This document shows positions 1 to 8,328 of a stretch of DNA of 64,000 nt, piece after piece. The translations under genes and the position numbers were made by a program. Numbering within the stretch: the stretch's first letter is position 1; every line of letters starts with the position of its first letter. The notes under the pieces are model-generated. The model was not told the DNA's origin and searched no databases. It saw only the letters and a list, made by a program, of their open reading frames with translations. The DNA comes from Scandinavium ludwigii_A (GTDB lineage Bacteria > Pseudomonadota > Gammaproteobacteria > Enterobacterales > Enterobacteriaceae): positions 3,906,001 to 3,970,000 of the forward strand of contig CP191518.1 of NCBI GenBank assembly GCA_050516505.1, given 5' to 3'.

Positions 1-739
1 GCGCGTAGAGCGTCGGGGCGACGAAAATCGCGTTATGTGCAGCACCAAAGGCTTTCATCAGCGCCGCGTCGTCAAACTCACCCAGCACTTCCACTTTCAA
101 CCCCTGCGTGTTAATCCAGTTCAGCAGCTTACGTCCGAGCATCGAACGACGCCCTGGAATCAACAGCCTACGTTCCTCCAGACAGGCCGGGAACGGTTTT
201 TCGGGCAACGGATTCATGCACCAGAAGCTGACGCTGCATTCGCCGATTTTCACCGAGAACAGCCCTTCCTGCTGCGTCGAATCAATCGGGCAATCGGAAA
301 TAATCATGTCCAGTTTGTGCTGACTGAGCTGCTCCAGCAGCATCTCGTGCGTCGATTCATAGCAGCGCAGGTGAATCTGCTCATCCTCCACCACCGCCGC
401 ATCCAGCACGCCGCTGACCAGCCGTTTCGACAGCGCATCCGCCACGCCGACATCGAACAACAGGTTCGACTCTTTGCGGTAATTGATGATGTCGAGCATC
501 TCCTGACTCAGGGTAAACATTTTATCCGCGTAGCGAAAAACCAGTTCGCCCAGTTCGCTCGGCTCAAGTCCCCTGCCCTTACGTTTAAACAGTTTGCCCT
601 GCAAACGCTCTTCCAGCGCTTTAATCTGACCGGTGATCGTCTGCGGCGTCAGATACAGCGCTTCTGCGGCGCCCACGACCGAGCCTTCTTTGTAGACGTG
701 CCAGAAGTAGTACAAATGGTTGTAGTTAATGTGCGACAT
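1..739 (-). CDS. nhaR: Transcriptional activator NhaR (partial, C-terminus off the window)
   Basis: This is a LysR-type activator of the sodium/proton antiporter gene next to it. The gene reads off the left edge, so only about 246 of roughly 300 residues are present. The N-terminus MSHINYNHLYYFWHVYK and the winged-helix stretch around residues 18-45 (AAEALYLTPQTITGQ) are typical of NhaR. A GGGAGCG Shine-Dalgarno sits just before the ATG. It lies downstream of nhaA on the same strand, 61 bp away, with a terminator-like hairpin between them. In E. coli NhaR senses Na+ and activates nhaA and osmC; that role is assumed here from family membership. The long plus-strand ORF covering this region is antisense shadow. 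Confidence 0.95.
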   Translation of the reverse strand, partial: MSHINYNHLYYFWHVYKEGSVVGAAEALYLTPQTITGQIKALEERLQGKLFKRKGRGLEPSELGELVFRYADKMFTLSQEMLDIINYRKESNLLFDVGVADALSKRLVSGVLDAAVVEDEQIHLRCYESTHEMLLEQLSQHKLDMIISDCPIDSTQQEGLFSVKIGECSVSFWCMNPLPEKPFPACLEERRLLIPGRRSMLGRKLLNWINTQGLKVEVLGEFDDAALMKAFGAAHNAIFVAPTLYA

Positions 740-762
740 GTTTTCGCTCCCTGATGGATGTC

Positions 763-789
763 AAAAAGAGAGCCACTCAGGGCTCTCTT
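763..789 (-). terminator. Rho-independent terminator after nhaA
   Basis: An inverted repeat AAGAGAGCC / GGCTCTCTT (766-774 and 781-789) is followed on the minus strand by five T residues. It sits between the nhaA stop and the nhaR start, so nhaA transcripts probably end here at least in part. Confidence 0.75.
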
Positions 790-800
790 GTGATGTGATG

Positions 801-1979
801 TCAGGCCGTGTGGCTCTGCTCTGAGGATGTGCGCATTCTGAGTAAGCCATAGCCGACCACCGCCGACAGCACCGAACCAATCAGAATGCCGAGCTTCGCC
901 CAGTTAATCAGCGCAGGATCAACGTCCCCGAAAGCCAGCGAGGCAATGAATATCGACATGGTAAAACCGATACCGCACAGCACCCCGACCGCCATAATCT
1001 GCTTGAAGGTGGTGTCCGCAGGCAGCGTCGCCCATTTCATTTTCAGCGCCAGCCAACAGAACAGACTAATACCCAGCGGCTTACCAATAAACAGACCGGC
1101 AATAATGCCCAGCGGCAGCAGTGAAGTCAGACCTTCAATCGTCACGCCTTGCAGCGAAACACCGGCGTTGGCAAACGCAAACAATGGCAGGATCAGGTAC
1201 GCGACCCACGGATGCAGCACGTGCTCAAGCTGCACCGCCGGAGATTTGCCATTCTGCTCTTTCAGCGGAATGAAGAAACCGACAATGACGCCCGCCAGTG
1301 TGGCATGCACACCCGATTTCAATACCGCCGTCCACAGGATGACCCCGACCAGGATATAAATCCCGGTACGACGTACGCCCGTCAGGTTGAGAATAGCCAG
1401 CGCCGCAATAGCCGCCGCAGCGACGCCCAGCGACAGTAGCGACAGGTCACTGGTATAAAACAGCGCGATAATGACGATAGCGCCCAGGTCATCAATGATC
1501 GCCAGCGCCATCAGGAAAATTTTCAGCGACGCCGGGACACGGCTACCAAGCAACGCCAGCACGCCGAGCGCAAAGGCGATATCAGTTGCAGCCGGAATCG
1601 CCCAGCCTTCACGCGTAATCGGGTCCTGGACGTTAAAGGCCAGGTACACCAGCGCCGGGACCACCATGCCGCCCAGGGCCGCAATCACCGGGAAAATCGC
1701 CTGTCGACGGCTGGCCAGCGAGCCAACAATCAACTCACGTTTGACCTCAAGTCCGATGAGCAGGAAGAACACCGCCATCAGCGCGTCGTTAATCCACAGC
1801 AGCATGTTCTTGTTGATTTCCAGTGCGCCGACTTTGAGCTGCACAGGTGTTTCCAGAAAAGAATGATACAGACCGCTGGTCGAACCCATGTTCGCCAACA
1901 GCATCGCCAGCGCGGCGGCGATGATCAAGATGATGCCCCCAGAAGCCTCATTGCTAAAAAAACGCTGAAGATGTTTCAT
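801..1979 (-). CDS. nhaA: Na+/H+ antiporter NhaA
   Basis: Inner-membrane antiporter that expels Na+ or Li+ in exchange for protons and is used at high salt and alkaline pH. The protein has 392 residues (388 in E. coli) and a hydrophobic pattern fitting 12 membrane helices. The ion-binding aspartate pair is present at D163-D164 (LAIIDDLGA), as is the discontinuous-helix residue pair T132-D133 (ATDIAFALG). The N-terminus MKHLQRFFSNEASGG matches the family start. It is transcribed toward nhaR, its usual activator. Upstream lie about 120 bp of AT-rich sequence before the dnaJ terminator, which should hold its promoter. Confidence 0.97.
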   Translation of the reverse strand: MKHLQRFFSNEASGGIILIIAAALAMLLANMGSTSGLYHSFLETPVQLKVGALEINKNMLLWINDALMAVFFLLIGLEVKRELIVGSLASRRQAIFPVIAALGGMVVPALVYLAFNVQDPITREGWAIPAATDIAFALGVLALLGSRVPASLKIFLMALAIIDDLGAIVIIALFYTSDLSLLSLGVAAAAIAALAILNLTGVRRTGIYILVGVILWTAVLKSGVHATLAGVIVGFFIPLKEQNGKSPAVQLEHVLHPWVAYLILPLFAFANAGVSLQGVTIEGLTSLLPLGIIAGLFIGKPLGISLFCWLALKMKWATLPADTTFKQIMAVGVLCGIGFTMSIFIASLAFGDVDPALINWAKLGILIGSVLSAVVGYGLLRMRTSSEQSHTA

Positions 1980-2100
1980 CTTTTATTCTCTCTTTTCCGT
2001 TAATACATCGATAAAACCATCATAACCACCAGCACGATTCGTTAAAAACAGATTATCACTGCAATTTAGATCGGCATTACCGAAGTATAATACCAGGAAT

Positions 2101-2133
2101 AAAAAAAGCCCGGGTTGTTGAGACCCGGGCTTT
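2101..2133 (-). terminator. Terminator of the dnaKJ operon
   Basis: A perfect 11-bp inverted repeat AAAGCCCGGGT / ACCCGGGCTTT (2105-2115, 2123-2133) with a run of T on the minus strand. It lies 26 bp past the dnaJ stop codon. Confidence 0.9.
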
Positions 2134-2158
2134 ACGTTTAATGATGATGCCAGAAGAA

Positions 2159-3307
2159 TTATCGGGTCAAATCATCAAAGAATTTTTTCACGCCGTCGAA
2201 GAAGCTTTTGGAGCGCGGGCTGTTTTGCTCACCCGTTGGGCCACCAAAACTATCCTGCAGATCTTTCAGCAGCTGCTTCTGTTTTTCGTTCAGGCTGACC
2301 GGTGTTTCTACCACTACGCGGCACAGCAAGTCGCCCTGAGCGCCACCGCGAACGGACTTCACGCCTTTACCGCGCATGCGGAACAGCTTGCCGGTCTGGG
2401 TTTCGCCAGGCACTTTCAGGTTCACACGACCGTCGAGTGTCGGAACTTCGATTTCACCGCCGAGCGCTGCCATCGCAAAGTTGATCGGCACTTCGCAGTA
2501 CAGGTTATTTCCTTCGCGCTCGAAGATTGGGTGCTGTTTCACCTGCACCTGAACGTACAGATCGCCTGCTGGTGCGCCGTGCTCACCCGCTTCGCCTTCG
2601 CCTGTCAGACGAATACGGTCACCGGTATCGACACCCGCCGGGATTTTAACCGACAGGGTTTTGGTCTTCTCAACACGACCGTGACCGTGACAGCTGTTGC
2701 ACGGATCTTTAATCAGCGTGCCGCGGCCCTGACAGTGCGGACAGGTCTGCTGCACGGCAAAGAAGCCCTGACGCATTTGCACCTGGCCCTGGCCATGACA
2801 GGTCGGACAGGTCTGCGGTTTGGAACCGGACTTCGCGCCGCTGCCGTGGCAAACTTCACACTCTTCCAGCGTCGGAATGCGGATCTCTTTGGTTACACCG
2901 CGCACGGCTTCTTCCAGCGTCAGATCCATGTTGTAGCGCAGGTCTGAGCCACGGGAAGCACGTTGACGGCCACGGCTTCCACCGAAGATATCGCCAAACA
3001 CATCGCCGAAGATGTCGCCGAAGTCTGCCCCGCCGCCGCCAAAGCCGCCGCCACCGAATCCACCGCCGCCCATGCCGCCCTGTTCAAAGGCTGCATGACC
3101 GTACTGATCGTACGCCGAGCGCTTCTGCGCGTCGGTCAGGATCTCATACGCTTCTTTGATTTCTTTGAATTTGGCTTCGGCTTCTTTGTCACCCTGATTA
3201 CGGTCCGGGTGAAACTTCATCGCCAGGCGTTTGTAAGCCTTTTTGATTTCACGCTCTTCCGCTGTTTTGGAAACGCCTAAAACCTCGTAATAGTCTCTCT
3301 TCGCCAT
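2159..3307 (-). CDS. dnaJ: Co-chaperone DnaJ (Hsp40)
   Basis: Type I J-protein that delivers unfolded substrates to DnaK and stimulates its ATPase. Of 382 residues (376 in E. coli), the J domain is residues 1-70 with the HPD motif at 33-35. A Gly/Phe-rich linker follows (about 75-115, repeated GGGGFGG). Then come four CxxCxGxG zinc-binding repeats (CEVCHGSG, CPTCHGQG, CPHCQGRG, CNSCHGHG) and a substrate-binding C-terminal part. It is second gene of the dnaK-dnaJ operon, 86 bp downstream of dnaK, and is followed by a strong terminator. Confidence 0.98.
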   Translation of the reverse strand: MAKRDYYEVLGVSKTAEEREIKKAYKRLAMKFHPDRNQGDKEAEAKFKEIKEAYEILTDAQKRSAYDQYGHAAFEQGGMGGGGFGGGGFGGGGADFGDIFGDVFGDIFGGSRGRQRASRGSDLRYNMDLTLEEAVRGVTKEIRIPTLEECEVCHGSGAKSGSKPQTCPTCHGQGQVQMRQGFFAVQQTCPHCQGRGTLIKDPCNSCHGHGRVEKTKTLSVKIPAGVDTGDRIRLTGEGEAGEHGAPAGDLYVQVQVKQHPIFEREGNNLYCEVPINFAMAALGGEIEVPTLDGRVNLKVPGETQTGKLFRMRGKGVKSVRGGAQGDLLCRVVVETPVSLNEKQKQLLKDLQDSFGGPTGEQNSPRSKSFFDGVKKFFDDLTR

Positions 3308-3393
3308 TTCTGTTTTTCTGCCCTTAACATGCGAGCACGGGCGTGGAGTAAACTCCGACGCCCGTGCCAGTTAATTACCCTGCATCAGGGCGA
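3308..3393 (-). ncRNA. dnaK-dnaJ spacer with strong hairpin (possible Tpke11-like RNA)
   Basis: The 86-nt spacer holds a long stem (gcacgggcg...ggag / ctcc...cgcccgtgc, about 3335-3367) on the operon's strand. In E. coli an RNA called Tpke11 has been placed in this spacer (from memory). Only the hairpin is seen here. There is no T-tract directly after it, so it could equally be an mRNA-processing or stabilising element rather than a separate RNA. Confidence 0.35.
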
Positions 3394-5310
3394 TTATTTT
3401 TTATCTTTAACTTCTTCGAACTCAGCGTCGACAACATCGTCATCTTTCGCGTTGTTCGCGGAAGCGTCAGCGCCGCCAGCCTGCTGCTGTGCGTGCTGCT
3501 GCTGCGCAATTTCCATCAGCTTCTGAGAAGCTTCGGCAACCGCCTGCATTTTCGCTTCGATATCCGCTTTGTCTTCGCCTTTCAGAGAGCCTTCCAGCGC
3601 ATTCAGTGCAGTTTCAATAGCGGTTTTGTCGTCAGCTGGCAGCTGTTCGCCGGCTTCTTCAACCTGCTTACGCGTGCTGTGCAGCAGATGGTCACCCTGG
3701 TTACGGGTCTGAACCAGCTCTTCGAACTTACGGTCAGACTCGGCGTTAGCTTCTGCTTCACGCACCATTTTCTGGATTTCTTCTTCGTTCAGACCGGAAG
3801 ACGCCTTGATGGTGATCTTCTGCTCTTTACCGCTGTTTTTGTCTTTCGCGGAAACGTGCAGGATACCATCGGCATCGATATCGAAGGTCACTTCGATCTG
3901 CGGCATACCGCGCTGTGCCGGGCTGATACCATCCAGGTTGAACTGACCCAGAGATTTGTTATCGCCTGCACGTTTACGTTCACCCTGCAGCACATGGATG
4001 GTTACCGCAGACTGGTTGTCTTCAGCGGTAGAGAACACCTGGCTGTGCTTGGTTGGGATAGTGGTGTTTTTGTTGATGAGCGCAGTCATCACACCGCCCA
4101 TGGTTTCGATACCCAGCGACAGCGGGGTAACGTCCAGCAACAGAACGTCTTTCACTTCACCGGTCAGCACGCCACCCTGAACCGCAGCACCAACGGCTAC
4201 AGCTTCGTCCGGGTTAACGTCTTTACGCGGTTCTTTACCGAAGAACTCAGCAACTTTTTTCTGCACCATTGGCATACGGGTCTGACCGCCGACCAGAAGA
4301 ACGTCCTGGATGTCGGATACGGACAGGCCAGCGTCCTGCAGTGCAACTTTCAGCGGCTCGATTGAACGGTTAACCAGGTCTTCAACCAGGCTTTCCAGTT
4401 TCGCGCGAGTCACTTTGATGTTCATGTGTTTCGGACCGGTCGCATCTGCAGTGATGTACGGCAGGTTAACGTCGGTCTGCTGTGCAGAAGACAGCTCAAT
4501 TTTCGCTTTTTCTGCTGCTTCTTTCAGACGCTGCATTGCCAGCGGGTCATTGCGCAGGTCAATGCCCTGATCTTTCTTGAACTCTTCAACGAGGTAGTTG
4601 ATCAGACGGCTGTCGAAGTCTTCACCACCGAGGTGAGTATCACCGTTGGTCGCCAGTACTTCGAAGGTTTTTTCGCCATCAACTTCGTCGATTTCGATGA
4701 TAGAGATATCGAAAGTACCGCCGCCCAGGTCATATACAGCGATGGTGCGGTTACCGACTTCTTTATCCAGACCGTAAGCCAGTGCAGCTGCGGTTGGTTC
4801 GTTGATGATACGTTTTACTTCCAGACCCGCGATACGGCCGGCGTCTTTGGTTGCCTGACGCTGAGCATCGTTGAAGTATGCAGGTACGGTGATAACAGCT
4901 TCAGTTACCGGCTCACCCAGGTAATCTTCCGCGGTTTTCTTCATTTTTTTCAGCACTTCAGCAGAAATCTGCGGTGGTGCAGTTTTGGTGCCTTTCACGT
5001 CCAGCCACGCATCGCCGTTATCAGCAGCAACGATTTTGTACGGCATGATGGCTTCATCACGCTGCACTTCTTCGTCCTGGAAACGACGGCCAATCAGGCG
5101 TTTGATCGCGAACAGAGTGTTCTGCGGGTTAGTCACTGCCTGACGTTTAGCCGGCTGTCCAACCAGAGTTTCACCATCCTGGGTATAAGCAATGATCGAA
5201 GGCGTGGTGCGATCGCCTTCAGCGTTTTCCAGCACACGCGGGGTGTTGCCATCCATAATTGCTACACAAGAGTTGGTAGTACCCAGGTCGATACCAATAA
5301 TTTTACCCAT
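3394..5310 (-). CDS. dnaK: Chaperone DnaK (Hsp70)
   Basis: ATP-dependent Hsp70 chaperone of the cytoplasm that binds exposed hydrophobic segments and works with DnaJ and GrpE. The protein is 638 residues, the family's length. The nucleotide-binding domain starts with GIDLGTTNSCVAI and contains the phosphate-binding loop DLGGGTFDISI near residue 200. The substrate domain begins around residue 390 (VLLLDVTPLSLGIET), and the tail ends in the acidic DDVVDAEFEEVKDKK typical of proteobacterial DnaK. It is first gene of the operon and has two sigma-32-type promoters upstream. Confidence 0.99.
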   Translation of the reverse strand: MGKIIGIDLGTTNSCVAIMDGNTPRVLENAEGDRTTPSIIAYTQDGETLVGQPAKRQAVTNPQNTLFAIKRLIGRRFQDEEVQRDEAIMPYKIVAADNGDAWLDVKGTKTAPPQISAEVLKKMKKTAEDYLGEPVTEAVITVPAYFNDAQRQATKDAGRIAGLEVKRIINEPTAAALAYGLDKEVGNRTIAVYDLGGGTFDISIIEIDEVDGEKTFEVLATNGDTHLGGEDFDSRLINYLVEEFKKDQGIDLRNDPLAMQRLKEAAEKAKIELSSAQQTDVNLPYITADATGPKHMNIKVTRAKLESLVEDLVNRSIEPLKVALQDAGLSVSDIQDVLLVGGQTRMPMVQKKVAEFFGKEPRKDVNPDEAVAVGAAVQGGVLTGEVKDVLLLDVTPLSLGIETMGGVMTALINKNTTIPTKHSQVFSTAEDNQSAVTIHVLQGERKRAGDNKSLGQFNLDGISPAQRGMPQIEVTFDIDADGILHVSAKDKNSGKEQKITIKASSGLNEEEIQKMVREAEANAESDRKFEELVQTRNQGDHLLHSTRKQVEEAGEQLPADDKTAIETALNALEGSLKGEDKADIEAKMQAVAEASQKLMEIAQQQHAQQQAGGADASANNAKDDDVVDAEFEEVKDKK

Positions 5311-5358
5311 CTAAACGTCTCCACTAAAAATTCGATCAACATGTGATTATGAACCTGT

Positions 5359-5385
5359 AATAAGGGCGAAACGTGTTGTTTCAAG
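5359..5385 (-). promoter_or_regulatory. dnaK heat-shock promoter P2 (sigma-32)
   Basis: On the minus strand CTTGAAAC is followed after a 13-14 nt spacer by GCCCTTATT, a fair match to the sigma-32 consensus (CTTGAA / CCCCATNT). It is the promoter proximal to dnaK and resembles the second dnaK promoter of E. coli. Confidence 0.7.
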
Positions 5386-5431
5386 CGCCTTCATGCTTTT
5401 TTTTCCAGGCTCACCACTGCGGTTGCATACA

Positions 5432-5459
5432 AGATGGGGTCGTAACATCGGGCATCAAG
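5432..5459 (-). promoter_or_regulatory. dnaK heat-shock promoter P1 (sigma-32)
   Basis: The minus strand carries CTTGAT, 14 bases, then CCCCATCT, a near-consensus sigma-32 promoter. It lies about 120 bp before the dnaK ATG, as in E. coli. Confidence 0.85.
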
Positions 5460-5605
5460 GGGCAGATGCAAAAAAAAATTTAAATTCACCCTGCTCAGAT
5501 CATAGACGCAGGACACGGCTCTGATTATTATGCCGCGCCCCGCAGCCAGAGGATCGGCGTGGGATTACGACGATTCCCCCTTTATTCATGAGTTTTTGAG
5601 GAAAT

Positions 5606-6172
5606 ATGGTTAACACTAAGTTGGCTAACCCAGCACCGCTAGGCCTGATGGGCTTCGGCATGACCACCATTCTGCTGAACCTGGCAAACAGCGGTCTTTT
5701 CCAGTTTGATACTGCCATTTTGGCGATGGGCATTTTTTACGGCGGACTGGCGCAGATTTTTGCAGGCCTGCTGGAGTTTAAGAAAGGCAATACCTTCGGT
5801 CTGACTGCATTCACCTCTTACGGTTCTTTCTGGCTGACCCTGGTCGCCATTCTGATCATGCCGAAAATGGGTATTGCTGAACCGGCTAATGCGCACTTCC
5901 TGGGTATGTATCTGGGCCTGTGGGGCGTGTTCAGTCTGTTCATGTTCTTCGGCACCCTGAACGGTCCACGCATGCAGCAGTTCGTGTTCCTGAGCCTGAC
6001 CGTACTGTTTGCTCTGCTGGCTATCGGCCATCTGGCGGACAACGAAGGCATCGTGAAAATCGCGGGTTACGTCGGTCTGGTCTGTGGCGCGAGCGCTATC
6101 TGGCTGGCAATGGGTGAAGTACTGAATGAAAAATTCGGTCGCACCGTGCTGCCAATCGGTGAAAAACACTAA
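5606..6172 (+). CDS. satP: Succinate-acetate/proton symporter SatP (YaaH)
   Basis: Small inner-membrane transporter of the GPR1/FUN34/YaaH family, which takes up acetate and succinate with protons. It has 188 residues, as in E. coli. The family motif NPAPLGL is at residues 8-14 and the hydrophobicity fits six membrane helices. The start is supported by TGAGGAAAT just before the ATG. It is divergent from dnaK across 295 bp that also contain the heat-shock promoters, and it is followed by a strong terminator. Confidence 0.96.
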   Translation: MVNTKLANPAPLGLMGFGMTTILLNLANSGLFQFDTAILAMGIFYGGLAQIFAGLLEFKKGNTFGLTAFTSYGSFWLTLVAILIMPKMGIAEPANAHFLGMYLGLWGVFSLFMFFGTLNGPRMQQFVFLSLTVLFALLAIGHLADNEGIVKIAGYVGLVCGASAIWLAMGEVLNEKFGRTVLPIGEKH

Positions 6173-6192
6173 GTTCACCACGCTATCGTCAT

Positions 6193-6223
6193 AAAGCCGG
6201 GCAATGCCCGGCTTTATTTTTTT
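6193..6223 (+). terminator. Terminator of satP
   Basis: Ten-base inverted repeat AAAGCCGGGC / GCCCGGCTTT (6193-6202, 6206-6215) followed by ATTTTTTTT on the plus strand. The convergent MFS gene ends inside the T-tract. Confidence 0.92.
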
Positions 6224-7520
6224 AGCGCGTCATCAACGACGCTTTTTCTGGCGCGCTGTAGGTTTGCCGCAGCCAGAGTCCCAATCCTAAACCAACCAGC
6301 GAAAGCGCCAGCACATACCAGGCTGGAGCCATTGGCGAGACACTCATCAGCAGCGTAACCGCAATAGGCGTCAGTCCGCCAAAAACCGCGTAAGAAACGT
6401 TGTACGAGAAAGAAATCCCGGTAAAACGCACTTCCGGGGGAAATGCCCGGACCATCACGTACGGCACCGCACCCACCACGCCCACGCACAATCCCACCAG
6501 CCCATACAGCGCAAACAGATGCTCCGCCGAAGTGCCCGCCAGGTGATAGAACGCCCAGCTCGACGCCGCCAGCAGCAGGCTGCCGACGATAAACGTCCGG
6601 CTTGCACCAAACTTATCTGCGGATAACCCCGCCAACAGGCAGCCCACGCACAGCATAATGGTGGCGATACTGTTGGCCTGCAGCGTCAGCGCAGGCGCGA
6701 AACCATAATGCTTTTGCAGCCACACCGGCGACATCAGAATCACCACGACAATTCCCGCCGACAACAGCCAGGTCAACAGCATCGAAATGACGACCGATTT
6801 CTGATGCTTCATCACCACCGATTTCACCGGCAACTCTTGCGCCAGCTGCTTACGCTGCTGCATTTCGAGGAAAATCGGTGTCTCCTGTAACCAGCGGCGC
6901 AAATACATCGCCACCAGACCAAATGCCCCGCCGAGCAGGAACGGAATACGCCAGCCGCCGTCGTGAATCACCTGCGCCGTCATGCTGGTGTTGATCAGCG
7001 TTGCCACCACCGAACCCAGCAGAATACCCACCGTCAGCCCGGCGGTCAGCGTGCCGCAGGCAATGCCGATGCGCTGCGCTGGCACGTGTTCAGCAACAAA
7101 AACCCAAGCCCCCGGCACCTCTCCGCCAATGGCAGCGCCCTGAAGCACGCGCATCAGCAACAGCAACAACGGCGCGGCAATGCCGACCGAGGCGTAAGTC
7201 GGCAGCAAGCCAATCAACAGCGTCGGCACCGCCATCAGAAGAATACTGAGAGTGAACATTTTCTTACGGCCAACCAGATCGCCAAAATGCGCCATGACGA
7301 TGCCGCCCAGCGGACGCGCCAGATAGCCTGCGGCAAAAATGCCGAAGGTCTGCACCTGACGCAGCCATTCAGGAATATCGGCAGGGAAGAAGAGTTCGCC
7401 GACCACGGCGGCAAAGAAGACGAAAATGATGAAATCGTAAAACTCCAGCGCGCCACCGAGGGCAGCCAGCGTCAGCGTTTTATAATCCTGTCGGTTCAGA
7501 GGTCTTGCGAGATGAGACAT
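6222..7520 (-). CDS. MFS transporter, metabolite:H+ symporter (MHS) type
   Basis: Predicted inner-membrane proton symporter for a small, probably organic-acid or betaine-like, solute; the substrate cannot be read from sequence. The protein is 432 residues with about 12 hydrophobic helices. The N-terminal ALEFYDFIIFVFFA segment and the loop-2/3 motif GDLVGRKKMF are typical of the ShiA/ProP/KgtP-like MHS group. It lies convergent to satP and 111 bp from the mog stop, a place occupied by no MFS gene in E. coli K-12. Codon use and GC look like the neighbours, so it is probably an old lineage-specific gene rather than a recent import. Confidence 0.85.
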   Translation of the reverse strand: MSHLARPLNRQDYKTLTLAALGGALEFYDFIIFVFFAAVVGELFFPADIPEWLRQVQTFGIFAAGYLARPLGGIVMAHFGDLVGRKKMFTLSILLMAVPTLLIGLLPTYASVGIAAPLLLLLMRVLQGAAIGGEVPGAWVFVAEHVPAQRIGIACGTLTAGLTVGILLGSVVATLINTSMTAQVIHDGGWRIPFLLGGAFGLVAMYLRRWLQETPIFLEMQQRKQLAQELPVKSVVMKHQKSVVISMLLTWLLSAGIVVVILMSPVWLQKHYGFAPALTLQANSIATIMLCVGCLLAGLSADKFGASRTFIVGSLLLAASSWAFYHLAGTSAEHLFALYGLVGLCVGVVGAVPYVMVRAFPPEVRFTGISFSYNVSYAVFGGLTPIAVTLLMSVSPMAPAWYVLALSLVGLGLGLWLRQTYSAPEKASLMTR

Positions 7521-7631
7521 AGCGGGCCATTTGTTTTAATGTATTTACAGCATCGTAAAGAAAAAATTACTATACCGTAAATCTGCGGTCAATCGATGGC
7601 CCGCGAAAATTATATTGGAAAAGACTTATCT

Positions 7632-8219
7632 TCAGGATATTGTGTCGCGACGCGCGCTTTTAGGGCGAAATGCATCGACGACCTGCGGGTCAGTTTCCAC
7701 ATACGGCCCCTCAAGCAACTGTACACAATACGGTACACTCGCAAAAATACCATGCACCAGCACTTTTCCTGCCTCGTCTTTCACACCTTCAAGTGTTTCC
7801 TGGATGGATTTCGGCTGGCCTGGCAGATTCAAGATTAACGCCTGTTTGCGGATAACACCGACCTGGCGCGACAGGATGGCCGTCGGCACAAAGTGCAGGC
7901 TTATCTGGCGCATCTGCTCGCCAAAGCCCGGCATTTCACGGTCGGCAATCGCCAGCGTCGCGTCCGGCGTGACGTCGCGACGCGCAGGGCCGGTTCCACC
8001 GGTGGTCAACACCAGATGGCAGCTCATTTCATCCACCAGCTCGCAAAGCGTCTGCTCGATGATGACCTGTTCGTCGGGGATCAAACGGGTTTGCAGTTCG
8101 AAAGGGGTCGTCAGTGCGCGGGCCAGCCAGGCTTCCAGTGCCGGAATGCCTTTATCCTGGTAAACGCCGCTTGAAGCGCGATCGGAGATGGAGACAAGGC
8201 CAATGCGAAGAGTATTCAT
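7632..8219 (-). CDS. mog: Molybdopterin adenylyltransferase Mog
   Basis: Adenylates molybdopterin before MoeA inserts molybdate, a late step of molybdenum cofactor synthesis in the cytoplasm. Full length at 195 residues. The MoCF-domain nucleotide motif TTGGTGP is at residues 72-78, followed by RRDVTPDATLA. The N-terminus MNTLRIGLVSISDRASSGVY is conserved. It is transcribed away from talB, which lies upstream on the same strand 109 bp away. No convincing terminator is seen after it. Confidence 0.97.
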   Translation of the reverse strand: MNTLRIGLVSISDRASSGVYQDKGIPALEAWLARALTTPFELQTRLIPDEQVIIEQTLCELVDEMSCHLVLTTGGTGPARRDVTPDATLAIADREMPGFGEQMRQISLHFVPTAILSRQVGVIRKQALILNLPGQPKSIQETLEGVKDEAGKVLVHGIFASVPYCVQLLEGPYVETDPQVVDAFRPKSARRDTIS

Positions 8220-8293
8220 ATCAATTCCGTTAAAAAATGCGGTTAAGCGGAATGATACACGTGGAAGGGAAACGGAGACAAATAACGCGAGGA

Positions 8294-8321
8294 AGATGTG
8301 ACCGGAAGCCCGGTCACATCT
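8294..8321 (-). terminator. Hairpin after talB
   Basis: Perfect 12-bp arms AGATGTGACCGG / CCGGTCACATCT (8294-8305, 8310-8321) just past the talB stop. The minus-strand sequence after the stem has few T residues, so it may be a stabilising hairpin or a weak terminator. Confidence 0.6.
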
Positions 8322-8328
8322 GAAATGA

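Noticed and set aside
35..754. 239-codon plus-strand ORF at the left edge
   Set aside because: It is fully antisense to nhaR, whose LysR protein sequence is clear on the minus strand; it has no recognisable motif.
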